Assembly: GCA_944385065.1 (NCBI GenBank)
Contig: CALWVX010000066.1
Location: 1-8,988 of the forward strand
Origin: an uncultured Oscillospiraceae bacterium
GTDB lineage: Bacteria; Bacillota; Clostridia; Oscillospirales; Oscillospiraceae
Length of the DNA stretch: 8,988 bases
Direction of reading: 5' to 3'
Shown: positions 1 through 5,413 of the stretch, piece after piece
Numbering within the stretch: position 1 is the first letter of the stretch
Layout of the letters: every line of letters begins with the position of its first letter
Notes under the pieces: model-generated
The model's input: only the letters and a program-made list of their open reading frames with translations
Database searches by the model: none
What the model was told of the DNA's origin: nothing
Position numbers and translations under genes: made by a program

Positions 1-44
1 TACGCGTCCGCGAGGAACAAAGGGCTATGCCCGCATGGTGACAA

Positions 45-63
45 CCACCAGCTTCGCTGGTGG
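45..63. repeat. 8-bp inverted repeat with 3-nt loop
   Basis: CCACCAGC (45-52) pairs perfectly with GCTGGTGG (56-63) around a TTC loop. No T-run follows on either side, so it is not a convincing terminator. A weaker GGGC/GCCC hairpin lies just before it at 22-32. The region from 1 to about 140 has no gene that I can support; it may be the tail of the intergenic space behind an upstream gene outside the window, or part of a dispersed palindromic element. Confidence 0.5.
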
Positions 64-78
64 ATGTGTTCATTGTGG

Positions 79-100
79 AAACAGGTTAAAAACAGGTTAA
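79..100. repeat. Tandem duplication of an 11-bp unit
   Basis: AAACAGGTTAA occurs twice head to tail without any mismatch (79-89 and 90-100), upstream of the NfeD gene. The spacing of exactly one helical turn could suit side-by-side binding of a regulator, but a simple slippage duplication explains it equally well. No clear -35 box is seen here; TATGGT at 135-140 is a possible -10 for the operon, with only a weak TTGGAG 18 bp upstream of it. Confidence 0.5.
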
Positions 101-167
101 TTTCAAAAAGTTGGAGTGGTAATTTTTCACCAGCTATGGTATGATAGCAAAGAAAGGAGGCGCGGAA

Positions 168-599
168 ATGAGCATGACGATCTTCTGGCTGATCGCGTTC
201 ATCATTTTTGTGGTGGGTGAAGCTGTGACCGTGGGACTGATTGCCATCTGGTTTGCCATCGGCGCCCTGGGGGCCATGCTGACCGCCGCCTTGGGAGGCG
301 GGCTGTGGCTCCAGATTGTGATCTTTCTGATTCTCTCCGCCGTCAGCCTGATGCTGTTCAAACCGTTAAGCCGAAAGTGGATGACCAACCACAAAGCGGC
401 CCGCACCAACGCCGACCGGGTGATCGGAGAGAGCGCGCTGGTGACCGAGGAGATTGACAATACCCGGGCCACGGGTCAGGTGCAGGTGGACGGGCAGATC
501 TGGACCGCCCGCTCGGCCCACGATGTGGTCATCCCGGCGGGCAGCCAGGTGAAAGTGCTGTCCATTCAGGGCGTCAAGGTCATGGTGGAGCGTGTGTGA
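168..599 (+). CDS. Short NfeD-family membrane protein
   Basis: The 143-residue product has three hydrophobic segments (about residues 4-20, 22-44 and 47-66) followed by a soluble C-terminal domain (about 84-143, with V-I-G-x-x-A-L-V, a G-Q-V-Q-V-D-G-x-x-W-x-A-R-S stretch and V-x-V-L-S-I-Q-G) that fits the small OB-fold beta barrel of NfeD proteins. It lacks the ClpP-like protease domain of long NfeD proteins, so it belongs to the short class. The start at 168 is chosen over an in-frame ATG at 141 because AAAGGAGG (153-160) sits 7 nt before it. The next gene, 40 nt downstream, encodes an SPFH protein; this pairing is well known, and the NfeD soluble domain is thought to act with the SPFH scaffold in membrane microdomain organisation or quality control. 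The pairing and fold are recognised from sequence; the exact task here is inferred. Confidence 0.9.
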   Translation: MSMTIFWLIAFIIFVVGEAVTVGLIAIWFAIGALGAMLTAALGGGLWLQIVIFLILSAVSLMLFKPLSRKWMTNHKAARTNADRVIGESALVTEEIDNTRATGQVQVDGQIWTARSAHDVVIPAGSQVKVLSIQGVKVMVERV

Positions 600-639
600 A
601 TTCCGGCGGGAGAGCCGAAGAAAGGGAAGGAGATAAGCT

Positions 640-1614
640 ATGGAGTACATTATTCCAACCATTACCATCATTGTCATCGCGATTATCCTGTTTGCGCTGC
701 TGGCCAGTATTGTGCGCATTGTGCCCCAGTCCCGGGCCTATGTGATCGAGTGGCTGGGCGCGTTCCGGTGCGTGTGGGACGTGGGTATCCACTTCAAGGT
801 GCCTATTTTCGAGCGGGTGGTCAAAAATGTGTCCCTGAAGGAACAGGTGGTGGATTTCCCGCCCCAGCCCGTTATCACCAAAGACAATGTTACCATGCAG
901 ATCGACACGGTAATCTATTTCCAGATTACCGACCCCAAGCTGTACACCTATGGGGTGGAAAATCCCATGGCCGCCATTGAAAACCTGACCGCCACCACGC
1001 TGCGCAACATTATCGGCGATCTGGAGCTGGACCAGTCCCTTACCAGCCGGGACCACATCAACGGGCAGATGCGCTCGATCCTGGACGAGGCCACCGACAG
1101 CTGGGGCATCAAAGTCAACCGGGTGGAGCTGAAGAACATCATGCCGCCCCGGGATATTCAGGAGTCCATGGAGAAGCAGATGCGGGCCGAGCGGGAGCGC
1201 CGGGAGGCCATTCTCCAGGCCGAGGGCCAGAAGCAGTCCCAGATCCTGGTGGCCGAGGGCGAGAAGCAGTCCGCCATTCTCCGGGCCGACGCGGCCAAGC
1301 AGGCGGCTATTCTCCAGGCCGAGGGCGCCAAGCAGGCCAAGATTCTGGAGGCGGAGGCCCAGGCCCAGGCTATTATGAAGGTGCAGCAGGCCACCGCCGA
1401 CGCCATCAAGCTGATCAACGAGGCCGACCCCAGCGACGGCGTGCTGAAAATCAAGGCCCTGGAGGCCTTCACCGCCGCCGCCAACGGCAAGGCCACCAAG
1501 ATCATCATTCCCAGCGAGATTCAGGGTCTGGCCGGTCTGGCCGCCAGCGCCAAGACGATCTTCGACACCGAAGACCCCGCGGCCGGCGTCACCAGGACGG
1601 GATCCAAGCAGTAA
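640..1614 (+). CDS. SPFH/band-7 (stomatin/QmcA-like) membrane scaffold protein
   Basis: The 324-residue protein begins with one membrane anchor (about residues 4-27), followed by V-P-Q-S-R-A-Y-V-I-E-W-L-G and a band-7 domain to about residue 180, containing the typical D-N-V-T-M-Q-I-D-T-V-I-Y-F-Q-I-T-D stretch and V-E-L-K-N-I-M-P-P-R-D-I-Q. Residues about 188-245 form a charged, Ala/Gln-rich coiled coil built of five 11-residue units with the pattern (Q/R)xxILxAExxK. A Gly/Ala-rich tail ends in QGLAGLAASAKTIF, common in stomatin-like proteins. GAAGGAG (625-631) precedes the ATG. SPFH proteins oligomerise into ring or cage-like scaffolds at the membrane and modulate proteases and lipid domains. 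It is probably cotranscribed with the NfeD gene in front. The family call is firm; a specific partner cannot be read from the sequence. Confidence 0.93.
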   Translation: MEYIIPTITIIVIAIILFALLASIVRIVPQSRAYVIEWLGAFRCVWDVGIHFKVPIFERVVKNVSLKEQVVDFPPQPVITKDNVTMQIDTVIYFQITDPKLYTYGVENPMAAIENLTATTLRNIIGDLELDQSLTSRDHINGQMRSILDEATDSWGIKVNRVELKNIMPPRDIQESMEKQMRAERERREAILQAEGQKQSQILVAEGEKQSAILRADAAKQAAILQAEGAKQAKILEAEAQAQAIMKVQQATADAIKLINEADPSDGVLKIKALEAFTAAANGKATKIIIPSEIQGLAGLAASAKTIFDTEDPAAGVTRTGSKQ

Positions 1615-1625
1615 GAAAGCGCAAA

Positions 1626-1648
1626 AGGCCGCCCCTCTGGGGCGGCCT
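1626..1648 (+). terminator. GC-rich hairpin after the SPFH gene
   Basis: AGGCCGCCCC (1626-1635) pairs with GGGGCGGCCT (1639-1648) around a 3-nt loop, 11 bp after the stop codon. There is no T-run directly behind it, so it may act as an mRNA 3'-end stabiliser or a weak terminator, with the following hairpin completing termination. Confidence 0.55.
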
Positions 1649-1658
1649 GAGACTGTCG

Positions 1659-1701
1659 AAAAGTGGCTTGTCAATTGATTGAAATTGACAAGCCACTTTT
1701 T
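1659..1701. terminator. 18-bp perfect hairpin, probable bidirectional terminator
   Basis: The arms 1659-1676 and 1683-1700 are perfectly complementary over 18 bp (AAAAGTGGC... at the outer left, ...GCCACTTTT at the outer right) with a 6-nt loop. Five Ts end the right arm on the + strand and four Ts end it on the - strand, so it could stop transcription of the NfeD-SPFH operon and also read-through from the convergent small HTH gene. Its perfect symmetry and the neighbouring palindrome at 1712-1744 also suggest a repeat element. Confidence 0.6.
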
Positions 1702-1711
1702 CGTGAGAGGT

Positions 1712-1744
1712 GTCATTTCCGACGTACATGCCGCCGGAAATGAC
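1712..1744. repeat. 9-bp inverted repeat next to the long hairpin
   Basis: GTCATTTCC (1712-1720) is repeated inverted as GGAAATGAC (1736-1744), with a 15-nt centre that can itself partly pair. It lies only 10 bp from the 18-bp palindrome. Two strong palindromes side by side in a 100-bp non-coding stretch are more than termination needs. Confidence 0.5.
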
Positions 1745-1806
1745 GGATTCAATTTTATTCCTGCGGGAGGGCTTTTCCTGTGGGGCCCCCGGCCCCGGCG
1801 GGCCGG

Positions 1807-2049
1807 TCACCGGATTTCCTGTTCCAGATCGTCGAAGATGGGCCCGCTGAAAAATTCGCTGATAGGCAGTTCCAGCCCGTCGCACAGCTTTTTGATGGTC
1901 ACCACCGAGACGTCCCGCCGCCCGGGGTCCAGCATGCTGTACACGGTGGAAGGGGTAACGCCGGACAGGGTGGCCAGCTGGTTGGGGCGGATGTCCCGCT
2001 CCCGGCACAGCTGGAGGAATCGCTTGACAACTGCTTCTTTGATACACAT
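1807..2049 (-). CDS. Small XRE-type helix-turn-helix regulator
   Basis: The 80-residue product is essentially one HTH_3/Cro-CI DNA-binding domain: helix 2-turn-helix 3 lies around residues 24-41 (N-Q-L-A-T-L-S-G-V-T-P-S-T-V-Y-S-M-L), followed by R-x-D-V-S-V-V-T-I-K-K-L-C-D-G-L-E-L-P-I-S-E-F-F, the usual end of such domains. No sensory domain is present. The ATG at 2049 is chosen because it opens the folded domain; an upstream extension to 2142 would encode unrelated residues across the palindromic promoter region. The ribosome binding site is weak (GGGTGAG), and in-frame GTG codons lie just upstream, so the start could be one or a few codons earlier. It is transcribed away from the TraB/GumN gene, and the palindrome between them is a candidate operator. 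Its target genes are unknown. Confidence 0.85.
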   Translation of the reverse strand: MCIKEAVVKRFLQLCRERDIRPNQLATLSGVTPSTVYSMLDPGRRDVSVVTIKKLCDGLELPISEFFSGPIFDDLEQEIR

Positions 2050-2087
2050 CACGCTCACCCAAGATAACAGTAAAATATGATGCGCGT

Positions 2088-2109
2088 GTGCGTATACGCA
2101 CTTGCGTAT
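2088..2109. promoter_or_regulatory. 14-bp palindrome with a third half-site (candidate operator)
   Basis: GTGCGTATACGCAC (2088-2101) is a perfect palindrome, and the half-site TGCGTA recurs at 2103-2108, 14 bp from the first. It lies in the divergent intergenic space about 40 bp upstream of the small HTH gene and overlaps a promoter candidate in the other direction. A dimeric XRE protein binding such a site would fit autoregulation. The symmetry is directly visible; the binding protein is inferred. Confidence 0.5.
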
Positions 2110-2130
2110 TTTTCGGAAATATGATAGGAT
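2102..2130 (+). promoter_or_regulatory. Possible upstream promoter of the TraB/GumN gene
   Basis: TTGCGT (2102-2107) is followed after 17 bp by TAGGAT (2125-2130), an acceptable sigma-A layout. It abuts the palindrome at 2088-2101. The -10 context TAGGATAAG is identical to that of the promoter at 3757-3785. A better promoter lies downstream at 2176, so this one may be a second, regulated start. Confidence 0.4.
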
Positions 2131-2175
2131 AAGCAGGCCCATTTAATGCGCACGGGAATTTCCTGAAATTTTAAT

Positions 2176-2203
2176 TTGACAGGAGACGCTGCCATGGTAA
2201 AAT
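2176..2203 (+). promoter_or_regulatory. Sigma-A promoter of the TraB/GumN gene
   Basis: A consensus -35 TTGACA (2176-2181) is separated by 16 bp from TAAAAT (2198-2203), which carries an extended -10 TG at 2195-2196. Transcription would begin near 2210, giving a leader of about 40 nt that includes AGGAAAGGA (2231-2239) before the ATG at 2250. Confidence 0.75.
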
Positions 2204-2249
2204 GGGGACGAGGCGTTTGTACGCTATCTGAGGAAAGGAAGAGTATCCC

Positions 2250-3665
2250 ATGAGAAAATTTTTCGCACTGCTGCTGGCCCTGGGCATGCTGGGGGCCACT
2301 CCGGCCCTGGCCGCCGAGGGGGAGGAGATCCAGCTGGAGCCGATCCCGGAGTGGGCCTATGGTGTGCTGGCGGACGGCTATTCCCTGGGGCTGTTCGGGG
2401 ATGAAATCTATACCCAGCACAGCCAGACCGTGACTATGGAGCAGCTGGAGACCATGACCCAGGTGGTGGCTGACAAGCTGGCCCTGCTGGAGATGGACAC
2501 CCGGGCCGCCGCGGACGAGTCTCTGGTCATCGACACCACCCGGGGCGGCGTGGTCAACGCCCTGTACCAGGAGGCGGCCGCCTATGCGTTTCCCGGCGTG
2601 GAGGAGGGGGCCGAGGCATTCATGACCTCGGTGGGCGCCCTGGCCGGCGACGGCGACAGCCTGAATCTGGACCGCCCCTGCACCCTGCTGGAGGCGGCCA
2701 CCATGGCCGACAGCCTGATTCTGAACCTGTATGATCAGCAGAACGCGGGCTCGCTGGGCCTGCTGTGGAAGGCCACCAACGGGGAGGGCAACACCCTGTA
2801 CCTGCTGGGGAGCATCCACACCGACGTAAACAACACCTACCCCTTCCACAAACAGCTTCGGGACATCATTCTGGATGCGGACCAGGTGACCTTTGAGCTG
2901 GACTTCAACGACCAGGCTCAGATCGCCGAGTTTGCCGCCATGCAGGTGTATTCCGACGGCACCACTCTGGCCGACCACATCTCCCCCGAGCTGTATCAGG
3001 CCACGGTGAAGGTGGCCGCCCAGCTGGGCATGGATGAGCAGACGATTTCCCAGTACAAGGCCTGGGCCCTGGCCACCTCCTTCCAGTCCCTGGCCACGCT
3101 GGACGAGACGACCGGCAGCAACGCCATGGCGGTGGACCTGTACGTCAACGCCAAGGCGGCCAACGCCGGCATCCCCATCGACGCGGTGGAGACCTACGCC
3201 TTCCAGGGCGGCATCTTCGATAACCTGTCCCCCGCGTACCAGGAGACTTATCTGGCCAGCGGCCTGCTGATGGCCGTGGACGTGAACACCGTGGACCAGG
3301 AGACCCGGGACGCCCTGGTGGCCGTCCTGGGGGAGGAGGCCCTGGAGCCCGCCACTCAGGAGGCCATCCAGGCCCAGGTCGACCAGATCAGCGCCATGAT
3401 GGAGACCTGGAAGAACCGGGACGTGGCCGGCTTTGAGAAGATCTATAACAAAGAGGCCATCCTGGAGAGCGACGACGAGCTCAACAGCAAGCTCTTCACC
3501 GACCGGGACCCCGGCATGATCCAGTACGCCGCCGACTACCTGAGCCAGGAGGGCTCCCACACTGGACTGATGGTGGTGGGCGCCGGACACATGGTGGGCG
3601 ACACCGGCATCGTCCAGGGCCTCATCGACCAGGGCTATACCGTGGAGGTCGTCCCCAACCCCTGA
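2250..3665 (+). CDS. Secreted TraB/GumN (Tiki-like) family protein with SLH-like N-terminal part
   Basis: The 471-residue protein has a clear signal peptide (M-R-K-F-F, hydrophobic core, cleavage after A-L-A at about residue 21). Residues about 32-85 (P-E-W-A-Y-G-V-L-A-D-G-Y-S-L-G-L-F-G-D-E) and about 138-160 (D-R-P-C-T-L-L-E-A-A-T-M-A-D-S-L) resemble S-layer homology repeats. From about 172 to the end it matches the TraB/GumN domain: the two G-x-x-H motifs of the family are GSIH (187-190) and GAGH (444-447), with an acidic T-F-E-L (E216) between. In the related animal Tiki proteins these motifs belong to a metal-dependent protease; activity in bacterial members is mostly unproven. It is monocistronic, with its own promoter and terminator. 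SLH parts usually bind cell-wall polymers, so a wall-associated extracellular role is inferred. Confidence 0.85.
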   Translation: MRKFFALLLALGMLGATPALAAEGEEIQLEPIPEWAYGVLADGYSLGLFGDEIYTQHSQTVTMEQLETMTQVVADKLALLEMDTRAAADESLVIDTTRGGVVNALYQEAAAYAFPGVEEGAEAFMTSVGALAGDGDSLNLDRPCTLLEAATMADSLILNLYDQQNAGSLGLLWKATNGEGNTLYLLGSIHTDVNNTYPFHKQLRDIILDADQVTFELDFNDQAQIAEFAAMQVYSDGTTLADHISPELYQATVKVAAQLGMDEQTISQYKAWALATSFQSLATLDETTGSNAMAVDLYVNAKAANAGIPIDAVETYAFQGGIFDNLSPAYQETYLASGLLMAVDVNTVDQETRDALVAVLGEEALEPATQEAIQAQVDQISAMMETWKNRDVAGFEKIYNKEAILESDDELNSKLFTDRDPGMIQYAADYLSQEGSHTGLMVVGAGHMVGDTGIVQGLIDQGYTVEVVPNP

Positions 3666-3683
3666 ACTTTCTCAATACATCCC

Positions 3684-3711
3684 AATCCCGGCCATCTGGC
3701 CGGGATTTTTT
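3684..3711 (+). terminator. Intrinsic terminator of the TraB/GumN gene
   Basis: AATCCCGGCC (3684-3693) pairs with GGCCGGGATT (3698-3707) around the loop ATCT, followed by a run of six Ts (3706-3711). It begins 18 bp after the stop codon. Confidence 0.9.
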
Positions 3712-3756
3712 AACTGCCGGTTAACGTCCGGTCCGATTTTCCTTCCCACCGCTCCG

Positions 3757-3785
3757 TTGTGCATCGGTGCAAACTCTGGTAGGAT
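3757..3785 (+). promoter_or_regulatory. Promoter of the XRE regulator gene
   Basis: TTGTGC (3757-3762) and TAGGAT (3780-3785) are separated by exactly 17 bp. The spacer and its edge contain an imperfect dyad (TGCATCGGTGCA, 3760-3771), a possible autoregulatory site. The predicted start near 3792 leaves a very short leader before AAGGAGGG and the ATG at 3812. Confidence 0.6.
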
Positions 3786-3811
3786 AAGGACAGAGAGAAG
3801 GAGGGAGCGCC

Positions 3812-4894
3812 ATGAAGCTCAACGAGGTGATCCGCACCCGGCGGCAGGCCCTGGGCCTGACCCAGGAGCAGCTGGCCCAGAAGCTGGGGGTGTCCGCCCC
3901 GGCGGTAAACAAGTGGGAGCGGAATCTGAACTACCCGGACATCACCCTGCTGCCCGCCCTGGCCCGGACCCTGGGGGTGGACCTGAACACCCTGCTGTCC
4001 TTTCAGGAGGACCTGACCGACCAGGAGATCGGGCTGTTTTTAAACCAGCTGTACGAGATCAGTCAGGAGGCGGGCTGCGGAGCCGCCTTCCAGCTGGCTC
4101 GGGACAAGCTGCGGGAGTACCCCAACAGCGATTTACTGGCCTACGAAACGGCGGGCATGCTGGCGGGCGTCCTGGCCCTCCAGCCGGATGCGGACAGCCC
4201 GGAGCGGCAGACGCAGGAGGCGGAGGTCTCCGCCCTCTACGAGCGGTGTGTCCGCAGCGCCGATTCTCAGGTGCGGGAGTGGTCCACCTACACCCTGGCC
4301 TCCCGCTGTGTGAAGACCGGAGAGCTGGACCGGGCGGAGGAGCTGCTGGATCAGCTGTCCGACACCCACCGGGAGAAGCGGGAGCTCAAGGCCCGCCTGC
4401 GCTGGGCCCAGGGGCGGCGGGAGGAGGCCTGGGTCCTGCTGGAACAGGAACTGTTCAATCAGGCCCACGCCATCCAGAGCACCTTGCTGTCCATGATCGA
4501 CTGGGCTTTGGAGGAGGGGGATCGGGAGCGTGCCCGCACCCTGGCCGACGCCGCCGTCCGCTCCGGGGAAGTCTTTGATCTGTCCGACTACGCGGTGCTC
4601 TCCACCCCCTTTCAGCTGGCGGCGGCGGACCAGGACGGCCCCAGAGCTCTGGAACTGCTGGAACGGCTCCTCCACAGCCTGACGGTGCCCTGGGACCTGA
4701 GCCAGTCGCCCCTGTACCCCCATCTGCCCACCAAAGAGGCGACGGGGGAGGTTCAGACCGCCTTGATCCCCCTTATTCTGGACAGTATGGAGCGGGACCC
4801 GGCGTGCGCCTTTCTCCGTGAGCTGCCTGAGTATCAAGATTTTATAAAGAAATTTAATTTGGAGGAGGGCCGGACGACAGAGAGCGGCGGGTGA
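3812..4894 (+). CDS. XRE-family regulator with long helical C-terminal part
   Basis: The 360-residue protein starts with a canonical Cro/CI helix-turn-helix at about residues 5-60 (L-T-Q-E-Q-L-A-Q-K-L-G-V, then S-A-P-A-V-N-K-W-E-R-N, then P-D-I-T-L-L-P-A-L-A-R-T-L-G-V). The rest (about 70-345) is rich in Leu, Glu, Arg and Ala and reads as successive antiparallel helices, for example E-L-D-R-A-E-E-L-L-D-Q-L and E-G-D-R-E-R-A-R-T-L-A-D-A-A, like tetratricopeptide-type repeats. This domain plan is common in Clostridia, where many such paralogues regulate adjacent transporters or unknown targets; in related families the helical part binds a peptide or partner protein. AAGGAGGG (3797-3804) sets the start. 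No adjacent same-strand structural gene is obvious, so the regulon is unknown. The tail (residues about 345-360) is polar and probably disordered. Confidence 0.88.
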   Translation: MKLNEVIRTRRQALGLTQEQLAQKLGVSAPAVNKWERNLNYPDITLLPALARTLGVDLNTLLSFQEDLTDQEIGLFLNQLYEISQEAGCGAAFQLARDKLREYPNSDLLAYETAGMLAGVLALQPDADSPERQTQEAEVSALYERCVRSADSQVREWSTYTLASRCVKTGELDRAEELLDQLSDTHREKRELKARLRWAQGRREEAWVLLEQELFNQAHAIQSTLLSMIDWALEEGDRERARTLADAAVRSGEVFDLSDYAVLSTPFQLAAADQDGPRALELLERLLHSLTVPWDLSQSPLYPHLPTKEATGEVQTALIPLILDSMERDPACAFLRELPEYQDFIKKFNLEEGRTTESGG

Positions 4895-4918
4895 GGGGAG
4901 AAAATTTTTGACATTTGC

Positions 4919-4963
4919 GTTAAAACTGCTATCCCTTGTGCTGCAAGAGATAGCGGTTTTAAC
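4919..4963. terminator. Long two-part hairpin after the XRE gene, possible bidirectional terminator
   Basis: Arms 4919-4933 and 4949-4963 pair over 15 bp with a single T-G wobble; after a one-base mismatch the inner CTTG/CAAG (4935-4938 and 4944-4947) adds 4 bp, closing a 5-nt loop. The outer pairs are A/T rich (AAAA against TTTT), so U-rich 3' ends form in both directions. A TTGACA at 4908-4913 precedes it, but no good -10 follows (TATCCC at 4930 is poor), so an independent small RNA is possible but weakly supported. The remaining DNA to 5029 shows nothing recognisable. Confidence 0.5.
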
Positions 4964-5029
4964 AGGGGGGATTTTGGGTGGTTTCAGCTCCTTGGAAAGT
5001 GCATTTTTCACAAAGATTTCCTGACCCTC

Positions 5030-5057
5030 TTGATTTTTTCTGACAACGTGCTATACT
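5030..5057 (+). promoter_or_regulatory. Strong extended -10 promoter of the small membrane protein unit
   Basis: TTGATT (5030-5035), 16-bp spacer and TATACT (5052-5057) with TG one base upstream of the -10 (5049-5050). Transcription should start near 5064. This placement excludes any translation start before about 5064 for the downstream small gene. Confidence 0.75.
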
Positions 5058-5070
5058 ATGAGCATAAAGA

Positions 5071-5121
5071 TTCCGTTAAGAAACTTAACAAGGAAACAAG
5101 GTCTCTGTTAAGAAAACGGAA
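5071..5121 (+). promoter_or_regulatory. Structured 5' leader with competing pairings
   Basis: In the roughly 100-nt leader, CTTAAC (5084-5089) can pair with GTTAAG at 5075-5080 (3-nt loop) or with an identical GTTAAG at 5107-5112. TTCCGTT (5071-5077) also pairs with AACGGAA (5115-5121), enclosing the region and competing with the first small hairpin. I recognise no known riboswitch class. A 12-codon ORF (5134-5172, MGSLHGGGVQNG) has its own GGAAGGA 9 nt upstream and overlaps the start of the small membrane protein, so a leader peptide is conceivable. The pairings are visible; a switching role is inference. Confidence 0.35.
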
Positions 5122-5164
5122 GGACCCTTTGGGATGGGCAGTCTGCATGGAGGAGGTGTACAGA

Positions 5165-5257
5165 ATGGGTGACATCGGCGGCGCTGTGGTGCTGATTGGC
5201 ATCGTGGTTGTGGTTGCTGTTTTTGCGGTGCTGAACAGCAGAATGAACAAGAAGTGA
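5165..5257 (+). CDS. 30-residue single-span membrane protein
   Basis: The ORF encodes 30 residues: a short M-G-D-I-G-G start, an uninterrupted Val/Ile-rich span (about residues 7-23, A-V-V-L-I-G-I-V-V-V-V-A-V-F-A-V-L) and the basic tail N-S-R-M-N-K-K. This fits a one-pass membrane protein with its basic end in the cytoplasm. The start is fixed by a near-perfect ribosome binding site, GGAGGAGGT (5149-5157), 7 nt before the ATG; the longer in-frame reading (from 5147) would translate that site as M-E-E-V and has no good site of its own. It has its own promoter (5030-5057) and terminator (5332-5368), so it forms a monocistronic unit. I do not recognise the family. Such miniproteins may bind and tune a larger membrane protein or act as toxins; nothing here decides which. 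Confidence 0.65.
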   Translation: MGDIGGAVVLIGIVVVVAVFAVLNSRMNKK

Positions 5258-5331
5258 GAACGACCTGACCGGGGGCAGGAGAGAGCCCCGGACCGGCAGT
5301 TTCATCGTTTGTGTTATTCCTTTTTACCCTT

Positions 5332-5368
5332 GCAGCGGGCTTCCTGGCGAAGTCCGCTGCGCCTTTTT
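5332..5368 (+). terminator. Intrinsic terminator of the small membrane protein unit
   Basis: GCAGCGGGCTTC (5332-5343) pairs with GAAGTCCGCTGC (5349-5360) over 12 bp including one G-T pair, around a 5-nt loop, followed after GCC by five Ts (5364-5368). A second, weaker GC-rich hairpin (CCGGGGGC with GCCCCGG, 5269-5291) lies between the stop codon and this terminator. Confidence 0.75.
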
Positions 5369-5384
5369 GTCTACAGAAAGCGGT

Positions 5385-5413
5385 TTGCAATTTCCTGCTG
5401 TGTGTGGTATGCT
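5385..5413 (+). promoter_or_regulatory. Promoter of the O-acetyltransferase gene
   Basis: TTGCAA (5385-5390), exactly 17 bp, and TATGCT (5408-5413) with an extended -10 TG at 5405-5406. The predicted start near 5420 gives a leader of about 36 nt, and the promoter lies just after the preceding terminator, so the acetyltransferase is an independent transcription unit. Confidence 0.7.

Noticed and set aside
580..1752. 390-residue ORF on the - strand
   Set aside because: Shadow of the SPFH gene; Gly/Leu/His-rich low-complexity translation, no ribosome binding site, and it crosses the terminator hairpins.
2050..2142. N-terminal extension of the small HTH protein to 111 residues
   Set aside because: It would translate through the palindromic promoter region and gives residues unlike an HTH domain; the ATG at 2049 starts the folded domain.
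2055..3590. 511-residue ORF on the - strand
   Set aside because: It is the antisense of the TraB/GumN gene; its Gly/His/Gln/Val-rich composition is that of a GC-rich shadow frame, and the + strand frame has a signal peptide, family motifs, promoter and terminator.
3757..4578. 273-residue ORF on the + strand overlapping the XRE gene
   Set aside because: Gly/Pro/Ala/Arg-rich out-of-frame reading that starts inside the promoter; the overlapping frame carries a clear HTH domain and ribosome binding site.
4933..5257. CRISPR-like or phage-attachment repeat near the short GTTAAG copies
   Set aside because: Only two 6-bp copies without regular spacing or spacers; no integrase, cas gene or tRNA nearby.
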